This document shows, piece after piece, positions 12,297-24,599 of a stretch of DNA of 64,000 bases. The stretch comes from Diphasiastrum complanatum (Eukaryota; Streptophyta; Lycopodiopsida; Lycopodiales; Lycopodiaceae). A program made the position numbers and the translations under genes. The notes beneath the pieces are model-generated. The model made no database searches. It worked only from the letters and a program-made list of their open reading frames with translations, and had not been told where the DNA came from. How positions within the stretch are numbered: the first letter of the stretch is position 1; each line of letters begins with the position of its first letter. The stretch lies in assembly GCA_029204225.1 (NCBI GenBank), contig CM055101.1, forward strand, positions 47,074,406-47,138,405, written 5' to 3'.

Positions 12297-12475
12297 AAAT
12301 AATGTGGAATGCTAGTTTAGGGGAGTAGAATTAGTGAGAGTAGTGTTAAAGTTAGTAGTGTTAGTGTAAGAGGTAGAGAACTATCTAAAAGTAGCATCTT
12401 TACATAGTTAGGTACCTATCTAACCCTTGTTGACAAGCGGGAGGGCTACTACTATGTGAGACCTTCGACCCTACA
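11677..12475 (+). repeat. gypsy-type LTR (probably solo), family E
   Basis: Begins TGTTGGGG, has a TATA box near 12031 (cttttataaaaagg), a CT tract at 12249-12294, and ends near 12475 beside a truncated copia gene. Its first part matches the minus-strand LTR ending at 61702 (tgcgagggcatggc, gcgtataagccc, cccaatgagcac). It is less similar to the LTR at 22028-22878, which carries a tRNA-Asp-type primer site; that links this family to plant gypsy elements of the Tat/Athila kind. The right edge is approximate and no target duplication was found. Confidence 0.6.
12249..12294 (+). repeat. (CT)n microsatellite within an LTR
   Basis: 46 bases of uninterrupted CT, about 215 bases downstream of the LTR TATA box. 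Similar CT or GA tracts sit at the corresponding side of related LTR copies at 46991-47099 and 56138-56241. Confidence 0.95.
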
Positions 12476-13660
12476 AGCATTCAAAGGCTTCAAATTTGTG
12501 CTTAATGAACATGACTGTAGACCATCTAGAATAATCATCTATGAAAGCGATAACATAGATTGCATCTCCTAAGGACGGAGTTGGCATTGGACCACAAAGA
12601 TCGCTATGTACAAGATCCAATACATGCTTTGTTTTCATGGAATGTGATTTTGAAAACTTTCTTCTAGAGTGCTTCCCATAGATGCATGATTCACAAAAAA
12701 AAAATTTCCTATCTAATGAAGAAGAGGAATTCAGTCCATCAACTAAATTATTACAACACATATAAGAAAGTGATCTTGTATTCACGTGTCCAAATCGACT
12801 ATGCCACAGAACAACACCGTCGTTTACATTTTCATTAGAGATACTAGCTAATGCAACTGAATTAGAGAGTACGTAAAGATTTCCAACTCTAGTGCATGTA
12901 GTCAGAGTAGTATCTTCCTCGAGTATTGTACATTGCTCAGATGAGAAAGTAACAGTGTAGCCCTCATCAGTTACTTTAGAGATTGATAACAGGTTCCCTG
13001 ATAACTGAGGAACATGAAGGATGTTAGGAACACAAACAGATAGATCGTTGTTGAAGGTGATCTTCACTATTCCTTTGCCTTCCACGTGTATGGTGCTAAA
13101 ATCTCCGAGGTAGATGGATTGATTCTGTTGTAAGCTGCATACTCGGTAGGTCATGTGTTGGGTAGAGTCGCTGTCCAGGTACCAGCTATCTTGAATCTTT
13201 GTTGTTGTTGCTATAAGCCATTAACAAGTGTGTATCCTACTCCTTATATTCCGCCGCGTTGGAGGAGTCTGGCTGCTGCTATTGCTGTTGCTTCTTTGTC
13301 TCGTTGTAGATCTGGATACAACACTCCTTGATGTCGTGATTAGCTCTCTTGCAATATCTACAGAAAAACTTCTTGCATAATCCACCATGCTCATCTTGAG
13401 TGTGAGGCTTCTATTGTTGTTGCTGCACTTAATTCTTGCCCTTGGAATAGTCTTTCTTCTTGGTGTATAGAGCTATGGATTTGTCTTTAATGGACAGACT
13501 GCTAGTCTTTCTCCACATTTCTTCTTGAAGAAGATGACTGATCACCTTTTGAAGAGTGAGGTCGGGTTTTGTAGAGACCATCACCACAAAGTGTTCATAC
13601 GATTTTGGAAGAGAAGAAAGCAAGGTCATAACGGCATCATCATCTTGAATAGAACATCCT
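12471..13660 (-). mobile_element. Ty1/copia fossil (gag end, protease, integrase start)
   Basis: Minus-strand order is: gag C-terminal half (13629-13429, with LPKSYEHFVVMVSTKPDLTL and a KKDYSKGKN tail), a zinc-knuckle region around 13360-13400, protease end (VPNILHVPQLSGNLLSISKV), GAG-pre-integrase (LWHSRFGHVNTRSLSYM, CESCIYGKHSRRKF) and the integrase start ([27 protein letters not shown]). It stops abruptly at the LTR on its left. The gag end is very close to that of the plus-strand element at 52940-55730, so both are one family. It is broken by several breaks. Confidence 0.85.
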
Positions 13661-14192
13661 GTTGGAATTTAATCTAACTTCTTCTCATTCCAACAGCCCT
13701 CCTTCCTTCTCTAATTTTTACTCTCTCAAATGTAATTTGTAGAAAATGAACTGTTTTTAAATAGTCTGCTTTTTTGAACTAATTGTCGCCACAGTCTGGT
13801 TTTTTACTCGCATTTTTACACAGCCGAAAAAATGCGAAAAACTCGACACTGAAATTTTTACATGCAGTTTTCAATAGGCGAAAAAGGCAAAAAACCCGAC
13901 ATTGTGTTTTTACACAGGTTTTCTGACAGGCGACACTTGCCCTTCAAATGCCGAAGGTGTCTTCCAAATGTCGAAGGTGTCTTCTCAAACCTGAAGGCTG
14001 CCCTCCGGTAAAGGCAACGACCAAAAGGCCAAGGAGTGTCACATTTCCAATCTACCAAAAAACAAAATACACAGATTGTCGCTATCAGACCTGAAAGCCT
14101 TCACGCTCCATCAACGAACTGATCCACTGATCAGTTTTACAACTATTAATCAATCTTGTAATTGTAAAGTTAAGTTAGTACACGATCTTCAG

Positions 14193-14232
<40 letters not shown>

Positions 14233-14440
14233 CATGTAATTGAACGAGGAAAATGATGAAAAAAAAAAAAAGAGGTAGATTCTTAAGCTCAGATAGCAGA
14301 GAATGCCTTTTAGCAGTAGCTGACTCCTCAGAGTTGGTGATCATAGAGAGAGAGAGAGAACTATTTTAGAACCTTAGCAATTGTCTTGAATTTGTTAGTA
14401 GGATCACACACCTATCAGTGCAATTGTATTGTGGTTTGAT
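13660..14440 (-). repeat. LTR-like sequence of a copia element
   Basis: Lies directly upstream of the minus-strand gag remnant. It holds the motif group seen in other copia LTRs here (aaaaatgcgaaaaactcgac, cgacattgtg, gcgacacttgcc), as at 19990-20070, 37240-37400 and 48080-48135, in the same orientation. A 37-base imperfect palindrome (tgttggaat...attccaaca) opens it. Both edges are uncertain. Confidence 0.45.
14196..14229 (+). repeat. (AT)n microsatellite
   Basis: 34 bases of uninterrupted alternating AT inside the LTR-like region. Confidence 0.95.
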
Positions 14441-14443
14441 GAT

Positions 14444-14687
14444 TGTATTTACAACTTTAATATATAGATTCGCTATTGTTCTACACCTCAACATTCTTGT
14501 TATATGATAACTCTCGCTCCTCTCACACAAACACTATTAAGAAGAGATTTGTATGGCTATCTCTAATGTCTGAATTAATTCTACACTCTCTTCATATCAA
14601 GATATCAACAATAGAGGATTGCATGGCTATTTCAGACGCCTATTTGTTTTTGCAATCTTTCTTTCACGGTAGTCTATGACTCCTACA
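14444..14687 (+). repeat. direct repeat, copy 1 (about 244 bp)
   Basis: Repeats at 14792-15036 with about 92% identity by eye, 348 bases downstream. The 104 bases between the copies are not similar to the sequence before copy 1, so this is a direct duplication with a spacer and not a simple tandem. Each copy is short-coding at best (67 codons open, no known motif). Confidence 0.85.
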
Positions 14688-14791
14688 TTGATAATCTGAT
14701 TTCACACACAAAGAACTGTTCATAACTCCATTCTCCAAGTAATCCACGATTCTGCTAGTGGTTATAACAATTTGTTTTTTCTAACAGGAGC

Positions 14792-15036
14792 TGTATTTAC
14801 AACTTCAATATACAAATTCGCTATTGTTCTACACCTCAGCATTCTTGTTGAATGATAACTCTCGCTCCTCTCACACAAACACTATTAAGAAGAGATTTGT
14901 ATGGCTATCTCTGACGCCTAAATTAATTTTACACTCTCTTCATATCAGGTTATCAGCAATAGAGGATTGCATGGCTGACTCAGATGCCAAATTGTTTTTG
15001 CAATCTTTCTTTCACGGCAGTCTATAACTCTTACAC
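14792..15036 (+). repeat. direct repeat, copy 2
   Basis: Second copy of the 244-bp repeat. Its right end touches the copia LTR that starts at 15039, so the insertion of that element probably cut the repeat here. Confidence 0.85.
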
Positions 15037-15038
15037 TG

Positions 15039-15746
15039 TGTGAAGTTTTTAGCATGTGTGAACTTCACCCCACACCTTACAGGATCTTAATGAGGTGTTG
15101 TGATTGCACAAGATTGATCAATGAACAGATTACTTGAAAAATCTAACGTAAGAGCACAATGGCATACATTAGACTAAAAAAACTAACTTCTTCCTATGAG
15201 GAATGAATGTCAGAAATAATTCTAAGTGCTCAGTATGGGAAAAATAGCCTGCTCTCGAGTAGAGAGAGAAAATCTGCTCATAAAACTTGAGTAGAGAGAG
15301 AATGAGCTCAAAACATTAAAATCTCAATATTCACAATGTGGCAAAACATGACAAAGTTTCCCTACATCAAAGAGGCTCAAATTCCTATAGTGGAGTTGCA
15401 TGGAAAGTCCACTTAACTTAGTTAACTCAACTAACAGGGATCCACATATATAACTGCATGCATGGATATTGCATGTACTGCATGTCATCTCTCAAAATTG
15501 CCTAGACATATGTAGATCATGAAATCTACTTTGCATGTTGCATGCACTGATTGCATGTTGCTTGCATGCACACTAAATGAAATTGCATGACATCAAGATT
15601 GAATCTACCTAACTCAAACTCGACCTATTCTAGAAGGTTATGTGCTCAATTCACATACCTTTATGTACAATAAAGTATACAATGGAAATAAGATAGGCAT
15701 GGTCCCAAAACTCGAGATAGGAAGATATAATTTTATAATCTTCACA
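15039..15746 (-). repeat. copia LTR (3' LTR of the 15039-19240 element)
   Basis: A 708-bp LTR with TGTGAAG at the left edge and its complement CTTCACA at the right edge, next to a purine-rich GGAGGAG tract at the end of RNase H. The style is close to the LTRs of the element at 37821-44041. No right-hand LTR copy was found near 18600-19240. Confidence 0.8.
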
Positions 15747-15758
15747 CTCCTCCTTAAA

Positions 15759-16471
15759 TTATATGTTCCTATCCAACATAGACTTTGAAATTAGGCCAAG
15801 GTTAGATCTCATCTTGATAAAAACATTCTTGAGCAATGGCTTGGTGAGAAGATCTGCAACACAATTCAAAGATCCAACATGCTCCAATAAGATCTCTCTC
15901 CCAATAACTTTTTCTCTTATAAAATGATGAGCTACCTCGATGTGTTTGCTCCTTGCATGGAACACATGATTATTTGCAAGAGCCTGAGCTGAGATGTTAT
16001 CATTTTTGGTAATTGGAAGGTCTTCATCTCCATAACACTTTACCTCCAAGAGTAATCTTTTGATCCATAAAACCTCTTTTGTTGTGGCTGTAAGAGATCT
16101 GTATTCAGCTTCACAGGATGATAAGGATATAGTTGCTTGTTTCTTTGATAGCCAAGAAACTAGATTTCCTCCAAGAAAAATTGTGTAAGCACTTGTGGAT
16201 TTTCTATCCAACCTGTCTCTTGCAAAATCTGAATCTGAAGAGGCAACTAAAGTCAGAGTTCTCTTTTGTAGATTAATCCATAGTCTAAGGTAGAAGATAT
16301 ATACCTCAAGATTCTTTTAGCCAACTTCCAATGATATATCTTTGGATCCTGCATGTGTTGACTTAGCTTATGCACACTAAAGCTTAGATCAGGCCTTGTC
16401 ACAGTTAACCATATAAGTGAGCCAATAAGACTCCTATAAAGAGTGATGTCCTCAAAAGGATTTTTCATCAT
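15759..16471 (-). pseudogene. copia RNase H and connection domain
   Basis: The parts read GSLIWLTVTRPDLSFSVHKL, HWKLAKRILRYI, then SAYTIFLGGNLVSWLSKKQA, SSCEAEYRSL and HARSKHIEVAHHFIRE with an ADLLTKPL tail. These are the connection and RNase H blocks of copia pol. The RNase H active-site block around the Glu in SCEAEY is recognisable. At least one break lies in this stretch. Confidence 0.85.
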
Positions 16472-17300
16472 CTTTCATAGGAACTTTTACAATGTGCTCC
16501 ATTGGTGTATCTATGCCTTTACAGTTTTCCATTTGGAATTTGTTGAGCATGGAAAGTGCATATCTACTTTGACTTATGAAGGCATGACCTTTCCAAAAGT
16601 CAATATAGTCAAGAACTCCTAAGTACTGCATCTCAAATTCACTACCAAGTGCATGCTTAGTTTCTTCAACTAGCTTCTCATTATTTCCACAAAGAATGAT
16701 ATCATATACATAGATGAGAAGAATAACTACAAATTTATTTACAAACTTAATATACAAAGAGGGGTCATATTCACTAAGACAAAATCCGAGTGATATGAGA
16801 AAGGAGTTGAGCCTTGCATAACAAGACCTTGGTACTTCTTTTAGTCCATAGAGAATTTTGAACAAAAGGCAAACTTTTGATTCTTCACCTTCTTTCACAA
16901 ATCCAGGTGGTTGCTCCATGTAAATCTCCTCCTCAAGGTAACCATTGAGAAAGGCATTAGAAACATCAAGCTGAAACATCCTCCAATTGTGATAACATTG
17001 CAAGAGATATGAGTATTCTAATTGTTACCATTTTTGCAACTGGTGCAAATATGTCTTCATAGTCAAGACCTTTGATTTGAGAGTAGCCTTTGGCACAAAG
17101 TCTTGTTTTATATTTGTTGATGGATCCATCATTATTATATTTGATCTTGAAAACCCACTTACATCTAATGACATGCATGTTGTTTGTTGGCTCCACAAGC
17201 TCCCATGTGTTGTTTGACATCAAGGCTTCAAAATCTTGGGTCATTGCTTCAACCCACTTCTTGGATTGAAGTCCTTCTTGGACATCTTTAGGCTCTTCAT
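16452..17300 (-). pseudogene. copia reverse transcriptase
   Basis: The stretch reads CKWVFKIKYNNDGSINKYK, then AKGYSQIKGLDYEDIFAPV, FQLDVSNAFLNGYLEEEIYM, LYGLKEVPRS and a catalytic block near LLIYVYDIILCG, where copia elements normally have YVDD. It is recognisably a copia reverse transcriptase and is broken in more than one place. Confidence 0.85.
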
Positions 17301-17499
17301 CTGATATGAAGAAAGCATGATAGGAAGTTTCACCTTCCACTTGCCTTCCTTCCTCATCATATGTGAGCCTTCTTGGCTCAGATCTTTCTCTTGTAGATCT
17401 TCTTGGTGTAGGTGCTTGAAGTTGCTCCTCCTCAAGCCTCAGCCTCACCACTTCTTGAGCATCATCAAGACTGATGATTGTAGATTTTGCATGAGACTC

Positions 17500-18201
17500 C
17501 TTGATCTGTGCTTCATCCAAGTTAAACTTCTGATCTTCATGAAAGATCACATCTCTACTTATACCATTCTTGTCAGTAGAGGGAAGATATACTTTATATG
17601 CTTTTTTAGTAGATGCATATCCTACAAAAATTCCTTTAACAACACTAGGATCATCTTTCTTCCTAGTCTCTAAAGGTAAATGCACAAAGCATACACAACC
17701 AAAGATCCTAAGCTGATCTACCTTAGGCTTTTTCTTATACAACATCTCAAATGGTGTTCTTCCTTCTATTGCAATATTAGGAAGCCTATTACAAAGATAA
17801 TTTGCACATGCAACTGCTTCTCCCCAAAATTCCTTAGGCAGAGATGCTTCTAGCCTAATGGCTTTTGCACATTCACACAAAGTCCTATCTTTTCTCTCAA
17901 CAACTCCATTTTGCTGAGGAGTATAAGAACAAGAAAATTCTCTTTGTACTCTCTCTTTCTCACAAAAGTCTTTAAACTTATTGAAGGTGTATTTACCTCC
18001 ACTATCACTTCTCAAATCTTTCAACTTGAAAGTAAACTGATTTTCTACATAAGCTTTGAAAGTAAGGAAAACATCATAAACCATGGCTTTAGAAGATAGC
18101 ATATAGATCCAATAATATCTTGTATAATCATCTACAAAGGAAACAAAGCAATTTGCTCCTCCTTTGCTTTTGGTTGAAGAGAAATGAACATCAGAGTGCA
18201 C
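17500..18201 (-). pseudogene. copia integrase
   Basis: Shows HSDVHFSSTKSKGGANCFVS, FVDDYTRYYWIY, LRSDSGGKYT, the YTPQQNGVVERK block with the catalytic Glu, LCECAKAIRLEASLPKEFWG and IFGCVCFVHLP. These cover most of the DDE core and the C-terminal part. The N-terminal zinc-binding part is separated from it. Confidence 0.85.
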
Positions 18202-19477
18202 GAGTTCAAATGGATGCTATGTTTTGATGTTTGATCTTAGAAAAGGCCTTCTGTCTGATTTTGCCAAAACACAAGCTTCACAAGGTTAAAGCTCCTTTGA
18301 CAGTGTCTTTGGTAGTCCAATAGCTTTTCCTTCCTTGACCATAGATTGCATGGCTTTGAAATTGGGATGACCCAATCTCTTATGCCACAGATCCTCCTGA
18401 AAATCATTCATCTCAAGCAAAGATTCCATCCTCACCTTCCAAGTTGAATAATTTGTTGAGCCTATCGTTGCCTTCCAACATGAAGCCACTTGAGGTTGCC
18501 ATGCTGCAATGATATGATCTTTCCTTTGAACCTGTTCCAATGCACTTAGCACTCTCTTGAAAATCAACAAATGAGACTCAAGAAGAAATCACAAAGATTT
18601 GGAAACAATCTAGTCTCTCCTTTTCTCTCTCTAGCAAATCCTAGCATGTAGAATGTTGATTTCTTCATCACAATAGATCTAAACACAATATGATGAACTT
18701 TTTCCAACACCTAAGATTGAAACACATTGTTGAAAAAGTCCATCAACTTAAAATCAAAAGATCCTATCAAATTTAGGGTTACTCCAAAAATGCAAAATAT
18801 TGATCAAGCAAAATCTATATGCAAAAGCTAGGATCTTGATATATCATCTAGAAGAATATAGCATCCATAATCATGAGCCATTTTTGTCTCCACATTCCAG
18901 TAAGTGGTATAAAAAATCGGCCTACTCCAAGTGATTTGACCTAAAATGATACTTGGATCACAAAGATCCACTTTCTAAACTTGAAAATGCAAGATTTGAG
19001 TTAGAAATTCCTCCAGATCCCAGATCCAGAACATACTTAATAGATCTCTAAGATCTTGACCAAATTTGGATGCACATATACATTTAGCTACAAGCTCAAA
19101 ACCATCAATTTTAGCATGCTAGAATTTCATAAATCACTAAATCTGATCATAAGCATAAAAGTACAATAAGGTACTATCCATGTCCATACAATAGCAGTAG
19201 CCTACTGTCCTTCACATGTGGAGGCATACATTTCCCAAATGATCTAATTATCTTCTATATGATAGTGGCAATTTCTGAATTTCTGTACCATGTATATATG
19301 TTGGAAAGAGGTGAGGATATGAGAGAGAAAATAATTCGACAAAGTCGAAGTAGGTGAGCGTGGCAGAAGAAACCTTCTTTCTTGTGCATAACTATGCCTC
19401 TCAATATTGAACAAAAAGTAGTGATAGAAATCATGGTCAATCTTTAGCAACTAAATTTGAAATCGCTAGCAACTAAG

Positions 19478-20215
19478 TGATTACATAGCCAAACATAAAG
19501 CATTGAATTATCAGACAAATAATAAGAGACTATCAATTAGAAAATAATTACAGAGATGCATGCATACTGATATGATACTGAACACAATAAAAGATAGATT
19601 GATTCAGTGAAAGAAACAAATCAAAATGGAAATGAGCACAAAGGAATTGCGGATCAAAGCCGCGTGCTCTGAGCTATCTCTGAGTAACTGTAACTCTGTC
19701 TGAATTAAGCACTTCCGCTAATAAGAAGTAAGCACAATGGCAAACTCTAAATCAACTCTAAAGAACTGATCTAGAATGTTCAAGAGTGTTCAAGCTTAAA
19801 AGCTTGAGAGAGATACTAACTATGCTTCAATATCAATTGCTTGCTAATGATCTATTAACGTAGAAGTACGAACTGCTATTTATACTAAGAGATTAGGTCA
19901 TCAATTGCGACATCCAGTTGGCTATGATGTGTTGGCACTCATCCAGTTAGGACTTCCCAAAAATTCACTTGCTGATAATTAATGCAAAACGGTGGCTTAA
20001 ATTCAAAACTGAATGTTATTGTCGCTCTGCATAAATGAATTGTTTTTGCGACAGCTGAAAAATGCGATGGACCAGAAGTCTTCAAAGTGACAATAACCAC
20101 CTATAAACCATTTTTGGATAGTTTTGTAGACTGTGTAAAAACATGAAGAAAACTGCAGGTCTGGATGATCAATTGAATGAAGATTAAAAGTCGATTGGTA
20201 GGAGAATATTCAACA
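19478..20215 (-). repeat. copia LTR, family B
   Basis: About 738 bp, TGATTACATAGCC at the left and ...ATTCAACA at the right, next to a purine tract (AAGAGAGAG) that ends the pol region. It aligns over most of its length with the LTR at 47485-48421 (shared blocks: agccaaaca, gattcagt, gtgttcaagct, cagctatttatacta, ttaggtcat). The left edge is set by where that similarity starts. Confidence 0.7.
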
Positions 20216-21990
20216 CTCTCTCTTAATCTGAATCCATGAATGCCTTGACCTTCAAAGTTAGTTCTGCACAAAACTTTTTGTGTGCATCCAAGCTTATGCT
20301 TGAGTAAAAATGTCTGTTGTGATATCTTGTGTTCGACAGTACTGCTAGTTAATCTCTTTCTTGAGAACTTTGCTTCTGACATAGTGATACTTGATCTCAA
20401 TGTGCTTACTCCTGGAATGAAATGGCACTTTGATTATCACAAAATAAAATCGTCGGAGCATATTGATTCAGACTGATATCTGAAATTAAATTCCTCAACC
20501 AAATTGCTTCCTTTGTAGCTTGAGAGACTGCGATATGCTCTGATTCAGTGGAAGATAAAGCTATCGATGATTGCTTGCGACTGTTCCATGAAATAGGACC
20601 ATTGTAGAGGAAGAATGTAAATTTAGAAGTGGATTTATGAGTGTCTACATCTCCTGCCCAAATTGCATCTGTAAAACCACTGAGAATGTAGTGTTTGTCG
20701 TTGTCTAATGCTCCATAACAAATGCAAAAATCCATAGTAACTCGAAGATATCTCATAACTCTGACAAGATCTTTCCAGTGTGTTATACCAGGATTGGTCA
20801 TAAACTGACTTAGGGAGTTGACTGCAAAGGCTATATCTGGTCTGGTACAGATCATGGCGTATATAAAAAATCCTATTATCGAATAATAAGAATACTCATG
20901 CATCTGCTCCTCCTTTTGAATTGTTTGAGGAATCTGGTCCTTTGACAAGTTGAGACCTGGTTTCATTGGTGAGAGAGCTATCTTGTAGTTAACCAAGATT
21001 ATATCTGATTAACATATTGTAGATGTACCTATGCTAAGTAATGTAGATTAACTTTTGATTTCTGTCTCTTTGGATTTGAATACCAAGGTAGAAATGAGCT
21101 TCGTCCAGATCGTCATGTCGAATTTGAATGATAGCATTGTCTTGGATTCTTTTATCAGATCGATATTGTTGTTGAAAAGCTGTGTGTCATCCACATATAA
21201 AGTGATGATGATAAAAGACTGCTGCACTGTCTTGAAGTAAACATTGGAATCTGAAGAGCTTGGTGTGTAGTTGTGATCAATAAGCAAAGTATTGATGCTT
21301 TGAAACCACGCTCGAACATATTGCTTCAAGCCATAAAGTGCTTTATGGAGCTTACACACATGATTGTGTTTACCTTCGATATTGCAACCTTCAGGTTGCA
21401 CCATGTAAATGTTCTCTTTGATAATTCCATTAAGATATGTTGTCTGTAGATCCATTTGATGTATTTCCAAATCTGCTGCTGTGGCAAATGATAGCAAAAG
21501 TCGAATAGAAGAATGCTTAACTACTGGACTGAAAGTCTCAAAATAATCGACGTTATGTAACTGCAAAAATCCTCTAGAAACAAGTCTGTCAATGCTTCCG
21601 TCTACCTTGTATTTGATTTTGAAATCCATTTGCAATGTCTACATTTCTGCTGGCAGGTAATTCGACAATCGTCCATGTCTAGTTCTTGATAAGAGATGAA
21701 TACTCTTTATCCATAGTTTTTTTTCCAGAGATCGGAATCGGGCTGACTGAGCGCCTCTTTGACAGTCGTCAACTCCTAAACAAGGTAAGCTGCTGACTCA
21801 TCGATATACCTATTAGGTAGTCTTAAAGTTCCTAATGATCTTCTAGGTAATAATTGAAGTTGATCATTTTCATCATGCTATACTTGCTGAACTGCAACAT
21901 CATTTTCTTCTGATTCCCTGCTGATAGGTTGTTCGTCATGAGTAGATGAGCTTGGACCTTTGATAGGAATAGTCGACTAAGGAACTGGAA
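19478..21990 (-). mobile_element. Ty1/copia fossil (3' half)
   Basis: Minus strand: a decayed linker (21990-21640), reverse transcriptase (21635-21048, with SFATAADLEIHQMDLQTTYLNG, LHKALYGLKQY and the intact-looking ITLYVDDTQLF block) and RNase H (20996-20406, with GFFIYAMICTRPDIAFAVNSL, SRKQSSIALSSTESEHIAVS and FCDNQSAI). The RNase H tail (about 20400-20216) and the 3' LTR follow. The 5' half (gag, protease, integrase core, 5' LTR) is absent, replaced on the right by a gypsy LTR at 22028. It is broken by several breaks. Confidence 0.85.
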
Positions 21991-22027
21991 AGTTCAATAT
22001 GTCGGAAGAGTCATACAAGTCGGCTAT

Positions 22028-22878
22028 TGTTAGCAACTGTACAACACAGTGAAAAATATAAAAAAGAGAAATAACATTCCATGGCATGTGTATTGTAAGC
22101 CCATGTATAAGTATTTGCCAATAAACTTCTACTATGGCATGTGTTTTGTAAATCCATGGGTAGGAGCTTAAATAAATAAAATAAGTTAAACTTAGACTTA
22201 AGAAACTTAAGCTTAGAAAGATTCTAAGTTATCTTAAATTCCAAAGTTAGAAACTTCTAAAGTTCTAAGTTCTAAGTTAGAAGTTTTAGAAGCCTTAGAA
22301 TGGCTAGTTTAGAATTAATCCCATAAGCTAGTGAAAGCTTATGGAAGGCCCTCCTTGCTATAAGAGGAGAGGTATTTCCCATGTACACAACACTTTGTGA
22401 TTAAGGCAAAATTACTATGGTGATTATCTTGTATTTCAATGTGTTCCCATTGGAAGGTGCATAGCTTGAGGGAAGGTGCTCGGGCCTCCTCTTGCCTCCT
22501 TTCATTGGCTTCTAATTGTGGCATGGTTTTTTTTGCTTATTGCTTATCTCCCTTTGAGTGTCAAAGTAGGATTTAGATTAAACATCTTGCTAGTTGGGAA
22601 GCCTTAGCAAGATCTTGATATTTTGTTCACCTTTGCTAGTTGGGTATCGCCTTAACAAAGTCTTAGTATTTCCAAGTAGTGGTTAGTTGGGTACCGCCTT
22701 AGCCACACTATTTTATTCCGAGCACCAGTTGGGAAGCCTTGGCGCTCCTTCTGTTTATGTTTAATTTCATAGTTTAAGCTTTGTAGGACTTAGAAGGTGG
22801 ACAACTGGTCTACCACTATACTACACATGATCCACTCATTAGACCTAGCCACTTAGTGGAGTAGATTTACTTGCAACA
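22028..22878 (+). repeat. gypsy 5' LTR (Tat/Athila type)
   Basis: An LTR of about 851 bp, starting TGTTAGCAAC and ending ...TTGCAACA, one base before a tRNA-Asp-type primer site. Inside it are three diverged copies of a unit with GTTGGG(A/T)A(G/C)CG or GCCTTAGC-like text (22592-22740). The start is inferred from the TGTT and from resemblance to the LTR at 11677; the end is firm because of the primer site. Confidence 0.7.
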
Positions 22879-22879
22879 T

Positions 22880-22893
22880 TGGCGCCGTTGCCG
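22880..22893 (+). other. primer-binding site, tRNA-Asp type
   Basis: TGGCGCCGTTGCCG matches the 3' end complement of plant tRNA-Asp, the primer used by Athila/Tat-type gypsy elements. It lies one base after the LTR end. Confidence 0.85.
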
Positions 22894-24575
22894 CTTTTTA
22901 AGTTATCGACCTAGCTTTCTTGTTTTCTATTCGCATTTCTAACGTGCTTGTGTGCATGCTGCCTATTGTTTTCTTCACACTCCAGCACCAGACTTCTCTT
23001 CAAGTCCTAACTGAGCTGCTGAGCAACCCATCAAGCTGGAGGGAAGCCACAAATGTGTCAACTTGGACATTTTCTCTAAAAGAAGGGACCCAAGTGAGGC
23101 TTTTTAACAACCAATCAGGTATATCAAAATTCGTCGAGCTGTCTACAGCCATAACAGACCCTGATCTTTCATCCTATCACCTCCATGAATTTTGACCCTA
23201 CTCAGCTTTTCTGAAAACAACTTGATATACTGTCAAAATCTCTTGTTTTCCAACCAAATCTTGGCTTTAGAAATTGTCAGCTTCACTGAGGCTAGATCTA
23301 TAAAATATCAGTCCTCCAGTAGCTCCGCGAATTTTATTTCAAAGATTTCACCTTTTTTCTATCAGAAAAGCATTTTTTCACTACTCACCTTACCTGTCAG
23401 TAAAACTTCAGTATTAGAAATCGCTGACCATTCCACAAAATCGCCCACAGTCTACATGATTTCCTGGCCCCCTCTATGAATTCCATCCCTTGAAAAAAAT
23501 TCCAAAAGACATTAAAAAACAATATTTTTCTTGTATAAAGACCTTGTCACGGATACTGTAATTTGATTTTTTAGCCTGTCCACAATTTTTACCCTTGTCT
23601 GCGAATTATGTTACTACAAAAAAAAGTTTTTTTGTCAAAATATGCTATTCTACAACAAAATTGTCATTTTGACCTTTTTGCCAAGTATAGTACTCTCTTG
23701 ATCTATACTATTATCCTACACCTCATACTGCATCATGTCACAAGATTGTGCTAAATCTTCCAATCTTGCTCCTCCATGACTAGAACGCAGAATCCCACTT
23801 ATCGATGCACCAAAGTATGATGGAGAATATGACCCAATTAGATTTCTCCAAAACTTTGATAATACATGCCGTTTCTATGGAGTCACCTCTGAAACTGAAA
23901 AGCTCAGACTATTCCGGATGGTACTCTATGGAATTGCCAAAGAGTGGTATCTCAACCTCAAAGCTCCTGATCTTGCTTCTTGGACTACCCTCAAGGACGC
24001 TCTCATCAAGCATTTCAAACCTTCTAAATTGACTCAGAGCCCATTCATCCAAATCAGACATGTTAAGATGCATCGCGAAGATCTTTTAGAAGTTACATTG
24101 AGTGTCTTAAATGTCTCAAAGTAGAATGTATTGACAAAAATATCAATGAACGAATGGCCAACAAACTATTTATGGTTGGACTTCCTAATCATACTTTATG
24201 ACGTCATGACTGATGCCATCCACGAAGAAGACAAAGGATCCATGAGGACTTTGATACTAGAGAAAAGAAATCAAAAAATCTCGAATGTCTTACTCATCAG
24301 AAGTTCAAAAATACCACCCAATTTTCAGAACTTCTACAACAAATAGAAACTTGGCAGAAATCTCAATAAACCCACATGGATAAACTTGTTACTAATTCTC
24401 AAATCACTATGAAAAATATTGCTGACAAATCATTTTCAACAAGAGAAAATATATGGTGTTCTATCTGTTCACAGAACCACACTGCCAATGAATGTCCCCG
24501 ACTGAAACACCATTATCGGGTGGAACCCAAACCCATGGATCGACAATACCATGCATTAGGGGAGTTTTGAGCTCC
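22894..24575 (+). pseudogene. Ty3/gypsy leader and gag fossil
   Basis: After a leader of about 890 bases, the plus strand encodes a Retrotrans_gag (PF03732-like) domain: PLIDAPKYDGEYDPIRFLQN, KEWYLNLKAPDLASWTTLKD and a CCHC-like knuckle later on (CSICSQNHTANEC, 24460-24498). This is the capsid and nucleocapsid region of a plant gypsy element of the Tat/Athila type. No pol follows; a copia 3' end begins at about 24600. The gag is broken by a few breaks. It makes one unit with the LTR and primer site to its left. Confidence 0.8.
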
Positions 24576-24599
24576 AAAAAGACCCTTTAAGAATTCGTG

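Larger units (their letters stand above)
15039..19240 (-). mobile_element. broken Ty1/copia element
   Basis: Minus-strand order is: leader (about 19240-18571), gag start joined to a GAG-pre-integrase piece (18570-18286), integrase with much of its core (18201-17500), a linker, reverse transcriptase (about 17300-16253) and RNase H (16211-15759), then the 3' LTR. The element lacks most of gag and the protease and has several other breaks. Its proteins resemble those of the nearly whole element at 37821 (for example NGYLEEEIYMEQPPGF and RLNSFLISLGF). Its 5' LTR is missing, so the right boundary is approximate. Confidence 0.85.

Noticed and set aside
14444-15036. The 244-bp direct repeats as LTRs of a tiny element
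   Set aside because: Spacer only 104 bases, no primer site or polypurine tract, and ends are not TG...CA.
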